A stretch of 8,264 nucleotides of DNA, from NCBI GenBank assembly GCA_016213125.1, contig JACRBR010000086.1:1-8264 (forward strand). Reading direction: 5' to 3'. Below the pieces are notes generated by a model that saw only the letters and a list, made by a program, of their open reading frames with translations, was not told the DNA's origin and did not search any database. The position numbers and the translations under genes are program-made. Shown piece by piece: positions 1 through 4,779 of the stretch. Numbering within the stretch: the stretch's first letter is position 1; each line of letters starts with the position of its first letter. The DNA is from Chloroflexota bacterium (GTDB lineage Bacteria; Chloroflexota; Dehalococcoidia; DSTF01; JACRBR01).

Positions 1-215
1 TGGTCAGGAAGGTCCAACAGGGAATCTGGATCGAGGGCGACATCTTCGTGAAGGTGCTGAGCGTGGAACGGGACCGCGTAAAGCTTGGCATTGAAGCGCC
101 CAGCGATATCAAGGTGATGCGACAGGAGCTGTTCGCCGAGGTGATCAACCCGGGCGTGACCGACGACGAGCCGACCGTCGCCGGCGCGGTCGAACGGCTT
201 CCTGACGCATCGTGA
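1..215 (+). CDS. csrA: CsrA carbon storage regulator, 5'-truncated by window edge
   Basis: This is the 3' part of a CsrA/RsmA gene: 70 complete codons plus two bases of the preceding one, ending at TGA 213-215. CsrA is a small dimeric RNA-binding protein that binds GGA motifs in mRNA leaders and blocks or changes translation, often of flagellar and carbon-metabolism genes. The visible protein starts VRKVQQGIWIEGD and contains KLGIEAPSDIKVMRQEL, which matches the family core. The N-terminal RNA-contact stretch (L-x-RK) and the V-x-R motif at the end of the fifth strand (VMR, equivalent to V42/R44 of the E. coli protein) are both kept. About four codons are missing at the start if the length is standard. 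A tail of roughly 20 residues after the core is rich in D, E and A and is typical of the longer CsrA forms. A strong hairpin follows the stop codon at once. Its upstream neighbours, often fliW or flagellar genes, lie outside the window. Confidence 0.93.
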   Translation, partial: VRKVQQGIWIEGDIFVKVLSVERDRVKLGIEAPSDIKVMRQELFAEVINPGVTDDEPTVAGAVERLPDAS

Positions 216-220
216 GCCCT

Positions 221-290
221 GCTCGCGGCAGGCGGGCGGGCGGCCAGGCCGCCTTGTGCGACCCCCGCCCTCCTGCCGCTGAGCCCTCTT
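221..290 (+). terminator. Strong GC hairpin after csrA, probable terminator
   Basis: Bases 225-240 pair with 264-279 with a single C-T mismatch (233/271), giving a 16-position stem. GCTC 221-224 can extend it by pairing with GAGC 281-284 around one bulged base. The loop (241-263) holds a smaller self-complementary CGGCC/GGCCG. The hairpin starts six bases after the csrA stop. Only a short CTCTT follows it, so it lacks a classical U tract, as is common in GC-rich genomes. The fold is seen directly; the terminator function is inferred. Confidence 0.7.
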
Positions 291-293
291 GTA

Positions 294-314
294 GGGAATA
301 GGGCGGGGGGAATA
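294..314 (+). repeat. Heptad array, left arm of the four-helix unit
   Basis: Three consecutive 7-bp units: GGGAATA (294-300), GGGCGGG (301-307) and GGGAATA (308-314). The arm is inverted relative to the array at 542-562. Aligned as reverse complements, the two 21-base arms match at 17 positions. It lies just beyond the 3' end of the four-helix remnant gene. Confidence 0.75.
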
Positions 315-318
315 GTGA

Positions 319-513
319 TCACGCCACGAGGGTTCGCCTCAGGGCTATCAGCATCTTTTCCACCTCCTCGCAGAGACGCAGCCTGGTTACCTGCGATTTG
401 AGGCGAAAGCCTTCGGTACGCGGGAACTTCTCGCTCGGCTTGTAGGCCAGCGCCGTCAGATCCATCGCCCAGTTCCACACGGTTACGTCGCGGTGCGACC
501 GAGGTATTGGCAA
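319..513 (-). pseudogene. Four-helix-bundle (23S rRNA IVS-type) protein with internal deletion
   Basis: The 64-residue reading frame joins the two ends of a four-helix-bundle protein of the family first seen in 23S rRNA intervening sequences and related to the Avd protein of diversity-generating retroelements. Residues 8-44 (RDVTVWNWAMDLTALAYK, then FPRTEGFRLKSQVTR) match the conserved first helix and turn, usually xDLxVWQxAMdL, FPxxExfgLxsQlxR. Residues 45-64 (LRLCEEVEKMLIALRR) match the last helix, usually EVgkML-aLixsL. The middle, including the AAVSVPSNIAEG stretch and helices two and three, is absent without a frameshift. Family members are about 110-125 residues, so roughly half is missing. 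The start is TTG at 513-511, preceded by AGGAGG at a five-base spacing, so it may still be translated. The family's biochemical role is not established. It is most probably a decayed remnant; a short functional variant is less likely. Confidence 0.75.
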
Positions 514-518
514 TCTGG

Positions 519-524
519 CCTCCT
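519..524 (-). promoter_or_regulatory. Shine-Dalgarno site for the four-helix remnant (TTG start)
   Basis: On the minus strand AGGAGG (519-524) sits five bases before TTG 513-511. There is no ATG in frame nearby, so this site decides the start. It shows the translation signal survived even though the protein lost its middle. Confidence 0.6.
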
Positions 525-533
525 CTGCGATCC

Positions 534-568
534 CTGTTACCTATTCCCTACTCCCCATTCCCTCGTAG
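534..568 (-). repeat. Heptad array, right arm of the four-helix unit, overlapping the folC stop
   Basis: Read on the plus strand, TATTCCC (542-548), TACTCCC (549-555) and CATTCCC (556-562) form a 7-bp-period array. Degenerate units extend it to 534 and 568. It is the inverted partner of 294-314. On the minus strand it supplies the folC stop codon TAG (550-548) and codes for the last four residues of FolC, GNGE. Confidence 0.75.
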
Positions 569-1960
569 CGCGGCTGAGCGGCGCTTCAGGATGCGCCCCT
601 CCGGCACCCAGCGCTCGCGGACGGCGCCGACGAGGAACATGGAGCCGGTGACGCAGACGACGTCGCGGGGGCGGGCGCGGGAGAGGGCATCGTCGAGGGC
701 TGACGCCGGCTCCTCAACGAAGGTGACGTTCTTCGCGCCGAGGCGGGCGCGGAAAAGCTCGAGCATGCGGCCGGGATCACCGATCCGCTCGACGAGGGCA
801 GGCTGGGTGACGGCGACGGTGTTCGCGACGGCGGCGAAGGCGCGCACCATCGAGACCTGGTCCTTATCGGCGAGGATGCCGCAGACGAGGTGGAGCCGGA
901 CGCCGCGGCGCAGGTAGTGGTCGCGGAGGGCGGTCGCGAGCGCGCGGGCCTCGACGGGGTTGTGCGCGCTATCGAGCAGCACCAGCGGCTCAGACTGCAC
1001 CTGCTCCATGCGGCCACTGATCCACACGCGCTCGAGGCCCGCGCGCACGTGGTCCTCCGTGATAAGCAGTCCGGTACGGTCGCCGAAGGCGAGGGCAGCG
1101 GCGACGGCGAGGGCCGCGTTGCGCGCCTGGTGCTCGCCGGTCAGCGCGACGCGCAGATCACGGAAACTGCCTAGCGGAGACGCCAGATCGAAGCGCTCGC
1201 CAGGAACATCTCCCGATACGGGCGCGTGGTGGCGGAGGCGGATCTCGCGCCCAAGGCGCCAGGGCGTCGCGCCGGTCTCGGCGCAGCGCGCCTCAAGCAC
1301 CTCCAGCGCATCGCGGTGCCGCTCGCCCGTCACGAACACCTCGCGGCCGCGGATAAGTGCGGCTTTCTCGCGGGCGATGGATGCGCGCGTGGCACCGAGG
1401 CGCTCTGTGTGCTCGAACTCGATGTTGGTGATGACGGTGACGGGCTTGTCCTCGAACACGTTTGTGCAGTCGGTGCGGCCGCCGAGCCCGACCTCGACGA
1501 CGGCGGCGGCGCAGTCTTCGTCGGCGAAGTGCCTCATGCCGGCGGCGAATGTCGCTTCGACGAGCGCGGGCCTGCCGTAGCCGACGCCGTCGAGGACCTC
1601 GAGGTGCATCTGCCGCACGAGCGGGTCCAGGCCGAGGACGAGATCGGCGAAGCGGCCGGGGTCGACGAGCCTGCCGTCGACGTCGTAGCGCTCGACGAAG
1701 GTCTGCAGGTGGGGCGACGTGTAGGTGCCGGTGCGGAGGACGGCGGCCCGAAGGATTGAGGCGGTGATGGCCGTCGTGGATCCCTTCCCCGCGCTGCCGC
1801 CGACATGCACGACCGGGAACCACAGGTGGGGGTTCCCCAGATGCTCAAGCACGTGGCGTACGCGCCGCTGGAGGGCGCGCTCGACCGGGACGATGGGGAG
1901 CTCGTGCCACAGGCGGCGCTGGAGGTAGTCGACGGCCTCGAAGTAGCGCTCGTAGGGCAC
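548..1960 (-). CDS. folC: Folylpolyglutamate synthase / dihydrofolate synthase
   Basis: A cytoplasmic Mur-ligase-type enzyme that adds glutamate to dihydropteroate or folates using ATP. The 470-residue protein has the family motifs in order: a P-loop variant GGSAGKGST at 54-62, YTSPHL at 80-85, VVEVGLGGRTDCTNV at 154-168, EHTERLG at 183-189, IAREKA with the usually carbamylated lysine at 199, GEHQARNAALA at 275-285, DSAHNPVEA at 330-338, GILADKD at 361-367 and VTGSMFLVG at 437-445. The frame opens further upstream to ATG 2077, but those 39 codons run through the CACAGAGG repeat (residues PLWPLCLCGE) and have no family counterpart. I therefore place the start at GTG 1960, before the conserved first helix (YERYFEAVDYL). 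No clear Shine-Dalgarno site is seen there. The P-loop has A where N is usual (GTNGKGS). The last residues come from a heptad repeat. It is divergent from the crotonase gene. Whether it has one or both activities cannot be read from sequence. Confidence 0.93.
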   Translation of the reverse strand: MPYERYFEAVDYLQRRLWHELPIVPVERALQRRVRHVLEHLGNPHLWFPVVHVGGSAGKGSTTAITASILRAAVLRTGTYTSPHLQTFVERYDVDGRLVDPGRFADLVLGLDPLVRQMHLEVLDGVGYGRPALVEATFAAGMRHFADEDCAAAVVEVGLGGRTDCTNVFEDKPVTVITNIEFEHTERLGATRASIAREKAALIRGREVFVTGERHRDALEVLEARCAETGATPWRLGREIRLRHHAPVSGDVPGERFDLASPLGSFRDLRVALTGEHQARNAALAVAAALAFGDRTGLLITEDHVRAGLERVWISGRMEQVQSEPLVLLDSAHNPVEARALATALRDHYLRRGVRLHLVCGILADKDQVSMVRAFAAVANTVAVTQPALVERIGDPGRMLELFRARLGAKNVTFVEEPASALDDALSRARPRDVVCVTGSMFLVGAVRERWVPEGRILKRRSAALRGNGE

Positions 1961-1983
1961 GGTTGAGCCTAGCGGTAATTCAC

Positions 1984-2008
1984 CACAGAGGCACAGAGGC
2001 CACAGAGG
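1984..2008. repeat. CACAGAGG octamer array
   Basis: Three exact copies of CACAGAGG lie at 1984-1991, 1992-1999 and 2001-2008, the last offset by one C. Read on the plus strand it translates as HHRGTEATE and on the minus strand as PLWPLCLCGE. Both are peptides that recur as artefactual N-termini in many bacterial genomes, which suggests a widespread dispersed repeat. It lies just upstream of folC and is not part of either gene. Confidence 0.75.
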
Positions 2009-2072
2009 TTGTTTGGGGGCCATGTGAGAGGCGGCGCGGGTGCTGTCGCATGCAGCGGTTGCACGAGGTACG

Positions 2073-2094
2073 ATCATGGCGCCTCAGCCATGAT
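2073..2094. promoter_or_regulatory. Perfect 8-bp inverted repeat, operator-like
   Basis: ATCATGGC (2073-2080) and GCCATGAT (2087-2094) are exact reverse complements around a 6-base spacer GCCTCA. A third ATCATG half-site follows at 2100-2105. The position between two divergent genes fits an operator for a dimeric repressor, but no regulator gene is nearby and the function is inferred. Confidence 0.4.
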
Positions 2095-2127
2095 GCCGAA
2101 TCATGCGGTGGGGAAGCTGTCACCGCA

Positions 2128-2168
2128 CCTCACCCCCGGCCCCCTTTCCACGACGTGGAGAAGGGGAG
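2128..2168. repeat. Dispersed GC hairpin, copy A (upstream of the crotonase gene)
   Basis: CCCCTTTCC (2141-2149) pairs with GGAGAAGGGG (2157-2166) with one bulged A and one G-T pair, and a small loop around CGACG. A flanking C-rich stretch CCTCACCCCC precedes it. Copy B at 3009-3050 has the same order, orientation and bulge, so this is a repeat family and not a chance fold. Confidence 0.65.
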
Positions 2169-2192
2169 CACTGGGACGGGAGACCGACCGAC

Positions 2193-2198
2193 AAGGAG
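2193..2198 (+). promoter_or_regulatory. Shine-Dalgarno site of the crotonase gene
   Basis: AAGGAG lies seven bases before ATG 2206. It decides the start, since the frame is open from 1963 through the octamer repeat and hairpin. Confidence 0.85.
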
Positions 2199-2205
2199 AA
2201 CCGAA

Positions 2206-3006
2206 ATGAGCTACACGGACCTGAACTATGACGTCGACGGGCATGTCGCGACGATCACGCTGAACCGGCCGGAGCGGCTGAATGCGATCAGCGGGGCGAT
2301 GCTGGCGGGGTTCTCTCGCGCATTCCGCGAGGCGGACAAAGACAGCGGCGTCCGGGCCATCATCCTGACAGGCGCGGGCAAGGGGTTCTGCTCCGGCCTG
2401 GACCTGAAGGAGCAGGGCGCGAACGCCAACAGCAACAGCATCAACGGGGCGGGCGGCCTGCCGTCAAAGTTCGACCTGGCCGACAGCCCGCCAATGGTGC
2501 TGCACACGACGGACAAGCCGGTGATCTGCGCGCTAAACGGCGCGGCGGCCGGGTACGGCATGGACCTGGCGCTGGGGTGTGACGTGCGCATCGCGTCGGA
2601 GCACGGGAAGCTGGCGGCGGTGTTCACGAAGCGCGGCGTGCTGCCGGAGAGCGGCGGGACGTGGCTGCTGCCGCGGCTGGTGGGCTGGGCGAAGGCGTCG
2701 GAGATCGCGTTTACCGGCCGCGTGCTGACGGCGCAGCAGTGCCTGGAGTACGGACTGGTCAACAAGGTGGTGCCTGCCGACGAGCTAATGACGGAGGCGC
2801 GGGCGCTGGCCGAGGAGATGGCCGCGTGCGCACCGATGGCGGTGCAGGCGACGAAGCGCATGATGCGGCTTGGGCTGGAGGAGACGTTCGAGGCGAACGT
2901 GCACCACGTGTACCTGCAGTTGCTGCCACTGTTCCGGTCGAAGGACTTCGTCGAGGGCGTGAAGGCGTTCACGGAGCGGCGCGAGCCGGTGTTCGAGGGG
3001 CGGTAG
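2206..3006 (+). CDS. Enoyl-CoA hydratase/isomerase family protein (PaaG-like catalytic pattern)
   Basis: A 266-residue crotonase-fold protein, the usual family length, acting on an acyl-CoA thioester in the cytoplasm. The first oxyanion-hole segment is GKGFCSGLDLKE (59-69) and the second is NGAAAGYGMDLALGCDVRIA (111-130). The segment FTKRGVLPESGGTWLLPRLVG (140-160) resembles PaaG (1,2-epoxyphenylacetyl-CoA isomerase) and related isomerases. Of the two catalytic glutamates of rat enoyl-CoA hydratase, the position of Glu144 holds Asp120 and that of Glu164 holds Phe140. An acidic residue (Glu149) sits where PaaG has its PDSGG aspartate. Simple hydration of 2-enoyl-CoA is therefore doubtful; isomerase or another crotonase reaction is more likely. 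The C-terminal FxEkRxPxF motif (255-264) is typical. The start is set by AAGGAG upstream. Copies of one hairpin family flank the gene on both sides. Confidence 0.92.
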   Translation: MSYTDLNYDVDGHVATITLNRPERLNAISGAMLAGFSRAFREADKDSGVRAIILTGAGKGFCSGLDLKEQGANANSNSINGAGGLPSKFDLADSPPMVLHTTDKPVICALNGAAAGYGMDLALGCDVRIASEHGKLAAVFTKRGVLPESGGTWLLPRLVGWAKASEIAFTGRVLTAQQCLEYGLVNKVVPADELMTEARALAEEMAACAPMAVQATKRMMRLGLEETFEANVHHVYLQLLPLFRSKDFVEGVKAFTERREPVFEGR

Positions 3007-3008
3007 GC

Positions 3009-3050
3009 CCTTACCCTCCGAGCCCCCTCTCCCTCAAGGAGAGAGGGGAG
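3009..3050. repeat. Dispersed GC hairpin, copy B (downstream of the crotonase gene)
   Basis: It begins two bases after the crotonase stop codon. Bases 3023-3032 pair with 3038-3048, with A3044 bulged and the loop CTCAA, giving ten pairs. The flanking CCTTACCCTCCG matches the C-rich flank of copy A. No U tract follows, but the position allows it to act as a transcription end. Confidence 0.65.
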
Positions 3051-3116
3051 ACGTCGGTGGCAAGTACGAGCACGGCCACGGCCCGGGCGGCGGTGGGACG
3101 ACCGCGGCGTGTGGCG

Positions 3117-3134
3117 CATACTGGCCTCGATATG
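3117..3134 (+). promoter_or_regulatory. Possible -10 element for a leaderless start
   Basis: CATACT (3117-3122) resembles an extended GC-rich -10 box and ends nine bases before ATG 3132, the distance expected if transcription begins at the start codon. No Shine-Dalgarno site precedes this ATG and no clear -35 is visible. This is weak evidence. Confidence 0.25.
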
Positions 3135-3818
3135 GCCCCTGAGACCCCCGAGAAGCCCGCGAAGCGCATCGTGTACCTGAACCGGCGAGTGGCCTTCATC
3201 GAGCCGGGGCGCGTGAACGTGCGCCCGGCGCTTGCGGCGGCGCTGTTTCCGCTGTTCGGGCTGGTGGTAGGCATCGCCGCGTTCGTGTCGATAATCCTGT
3301 GGCTGGACACGATGCCGTTCTGGCTGGCCCCGCTGCTGCTCATCGTGGCGGTGCTCAGCATCCCGCTGGCCGGTATCGGGTTCGTGTACACCGTGGCGGG
3401 GACGGACGTAGTGTTCGAGCAGGAGAAACAGTCGGGCGTGTGGCAGCAAGGGTTCCTGGGCATGGGTGTGGGCACGACGGAGCTGGTGCCCTTCTGGAAG
3501 ATCAAGGAGATCCGGATCGAAGAGCTCACGCGAGAGCGACAGCGCGGCGAATTGCAGGACGTCGCCCAGCTGGAGATCGTCATCGTGAAGGAGAGCGGCA
3601 AGCGGCTGCGGGTGGGCGACACGGTGGTCGCGCGGTCGATGGTGCGTGAGGGCCTGGCCGACGTGCGCGAGGTGGCGGAGGCGATCGCCGAGATGACGGG
3701 TAAGCCGCTGATCGCCCCGACGGTGGTCCGCCGTCCACGGGCGGCTGCTGTCGACGAGCACGACGACGCCCCGGCGGCGGACACCGCATCGCTGCGGGAA
3801 CAGGCGGACCTCTCGTGA
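3132..3818 (+). CDS. Two-helix membrane protein with C-terminal soluble domain, unknown function
   Basis: I do not recognise a named family. The 228-residue protein has a basic N-terminus, then two hydrophobic segments at about 33-58 and 63-88 separated by a very short turn (DTMPF), so both ends should lie on the same side of the membrane, probably the cytoplasm. Residues 90-195 (TDVVFEQEKQSG, WKIKEIRIEEL, LEIVIVKESGKRLRVGDT) look like a beta-rich domain ending in a helix, reminiscent of bacterial PH-like domains. The last 30 residues are acidic and probably disordered. ATG 3132 has no Shine-Dalgarno site. An in-frame GTG at 3057, six bases after GGGGAG, is an alternative that would add 25 residues coded partly by a repeat edge. 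The stop overlaps the glycosyltransferase start, so the two are probably coupled. A role in organising lipid or glycan synthesis at the membrane is speculation. Confidence 0.78.
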   Translation: MAPETPEKPAKRIVYLNRRVAFIEPGRVNVRPALAAALFPLFGLVVGIAAFVSIILWLDTMPFWLAPLLLIVAVLSIPLAGIGFVYTVAGTDVVFEQEKQSGVWQQGFLGMGVGTTELVPFWKIKEIRIEELTRERQRGELQDVAQLEIVIVKESGKRLRVGDTVVARSMVREGLADVREVAEAIAEMTGKPLIAPTVVRRPRAAAVDEHDDAPAADTASLREQADLS

Positions 3819-4600
3819 CGGTTATGGTGGCCGAACCGGCCACGCAGACGGAGCGCGATGGCGAGCCGCGGCTGCTCGCGTCGTTCGTGATCCCGGCATA
3901 CAACGAGGAAGACCGGCTGCCGGCGGGGCTCGACCGCGTGATCGCCTTCCTGGGCGCGCAGGAGTTCGACAGCGAGATCGTCATCGCGGACGATGGCAGC
4001 CGCGATCGTACGCCGGCGATCGTGCGCGAACGCATGGCGGCACTGCCGGGGCGCGTGGCGCTGCGGCTGGTGCAGCACGAGACGAACAAGGGGAAGGGCG
4101 CGGCGATTCGCACCGGGATGCTGGCGGCGTCCGGGCGGTACATCTTCTTCATGGACGCGGACCTGGCGACGCCGCCGGAGGAGTCGCTGCGGCTGCTGGA
4201 GAGACTGCGTGCCGGCGCGACCGTGGCGGCGGGGAGCCGCATACAGCCGGACGGCAGCGACATGCGGGCGAGTCAACCGCTGCAGCGGCGGATGGTGGGC
4301 CGCGCCTTCACGTTCATGCGGAAGGCGCTGCGGGTGCTGCCGGATATCGACGACACGCAGTGCCCGATGAAGGGGTTCGAGCACGATGCGGCGAAGGCGA
4401 TCTTCGAGCGGCAGCGGCTGCGGGGCTGGATCTTCGACGCGGAGGTGCTGTACATCGCGCGGGCGTTGGGCTACCGCATCGCGGAGGTGCCGGTGCAATG
4501 GTCGCACGTCGAGGGCTCGCGGCTGCGGCTGCGGCCACAGCAGGCGTGGGAGGTGCTGCGGGACCTCGTGCGGCTGCGGCTGTCGAAGGTGCGGGGGTAG
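3815..4600 (+). CDS. Family 2 glycosyltransferase, dolichyl-phosphate glucose synthase (ALG5)-like
   Basis: A 261-residue GT-A fold enzyme expected to move a sugar from a nucleotide donor, typically UDP-glucose, to a polyprenyl phosphate at the cytoplasmic face of the membrane. Visible motifs are SFVIPAYNEEDRLP (23-36), IADDGSRDRT (57-66), NKGKGAAIRTGML (91-103), the metal-binding FMDADLATP (112-120), DTQCPMKGF (180-188) and RGWIFDAEVLYIARALGY (203-220). The DTQC-x-K-x-F and W-x-F-D-x-E pair is characteristic of the ALG5/DPG-synthase branch. No transmembrane segment is seen, unlike eukaryotic ALG5. Translation starts at GTG 3815, whose last two bases plus A form the TGA of the preceding gene (a GTGA overlap). 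The paired membrane protein may supply membrane anchoring. The sugar and lipid acceptor cannot be told from sequence. Confidence 0.9.
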   Translation: MTVMVAEPATQTERDGEPRLLASFVIPAYNEEDRLPAGLDRVIAFLGAQEFDSEIVIADDGSRDRTPAIVRERMAALPGRVALRLVQHETNKGKGAAIRTGMLAASGRYIFFMDADLATPPEESLRLLERLRAGATVAAGSRIQPDGSDMRASQPLQRRMVGRAFTFMRKALRVLPDIDDTQCPMKGFEHDAAKAIFERQRLRGWIFDAEVLYIARALGYRIAEVPVQWSHVEGSRLRLRPQQAWEVLRDLVRLRLSKVRG

Positions 4601-4779
4601 ATCACGGTTCTCCTTGCCATGCATAGATCCGGAAGCGGATGACGCGGCGGAGATGAAGCTCCGCGGCTACAGGCGCCGGGGGTATCCGTTATGGTCGTGA
4701 TCGGCTAGATTGAGCCGCGCTCTGGCGCGTCGCGGGCGGGGGGCGCCCGCGCTCCATCTTCTTGCCGAGGGTTTGAACC
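4601..4779. other. Intergenic region before the acyl-CoA synthetase gene
   Basis: It holds a small hairpin GCGGAG/CTCCGC (4647-4652 with 4659-4664) and a stronger one, CGCGGGC/GCCCGCG (4731-4737 with 4745-4751), followed by a pyrimidine-rich CTCCATCTTCTT. A TAGATT at 4706-4711 could be a -10 box but has no matching -35. GAGGG at 4767-4771, eight bases before ATG 4780, is the likely ribosome binding site. Heptad repeats are absent here, unlike the next two gaps. Confidence 0.5.

Larger units (their letters stand above)
1961..2205. other. Divergent intergenic region between folC and the crotonase gene
   Basis: This gap must hold the promoters of two divergent genes. It contains an octamer array (1984-2008), a perfect inverted repeat (2073-2094) and a dispersed GC hairpin (2128-2168). 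I see no convincing -35/-10 pair for either gene, and no small gene with a ribosome binding site. Confidence 0.6.

Noticed and set aside
294..562. CRISPR-like or diversity-generating retroelement reading of the heptad/four-helix region
   Set aside because: Heptads have no spacers, and there is no reverse transcriptase, template repeat or variable repeat in the window; only the Avd-like fold is shared.
1961..2077. Extended FolC N-terminus from ATG 2077
   Set aside because: The extra 39 codons translate the octamer repeat and part of the inverted repeat and have no counterpart in the family; GTG 1960 precedes the conserved first helix.
1963..2205. Extended crotonase N-terminus
   Set aside because: The frame is open but runs through two repeats; AAGGAG at the right distance from ATG 2206 and the family N-terminus settle the start.
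2226..3761. 511-codon open frame on the minus strand
   Set aside because: It spans the crotonase gene, a hairpin repeat and the membrane protein on the opposite strand, with no recognisable motif.
3011..4624. 537-codon open frame on the minus strand
   Set aside because: It is antisense to the membrane protein and the glycosyltransferase, both with clear signatures. Its translation is rich in Arg, His, Pro and Gln and has no domain pattern; it arises from G/C-biased third positions.
4653..4700. Possible 15-residue leader peptide (MKLRGYRRRGYPLWS)
   Set aside because: There is no ribosome binding site at a usable distance, and no attenuator pair linked to a relevant biosynthetic gene.
4731..4760. 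Intrinsic terminator before the acyl-CoA synthetase
   Set aside because: The 7-bp stem is followed by a pyrimidine stretch but not a T run, and it lies 28 bases before a start codon; kept only as a described hairpin.
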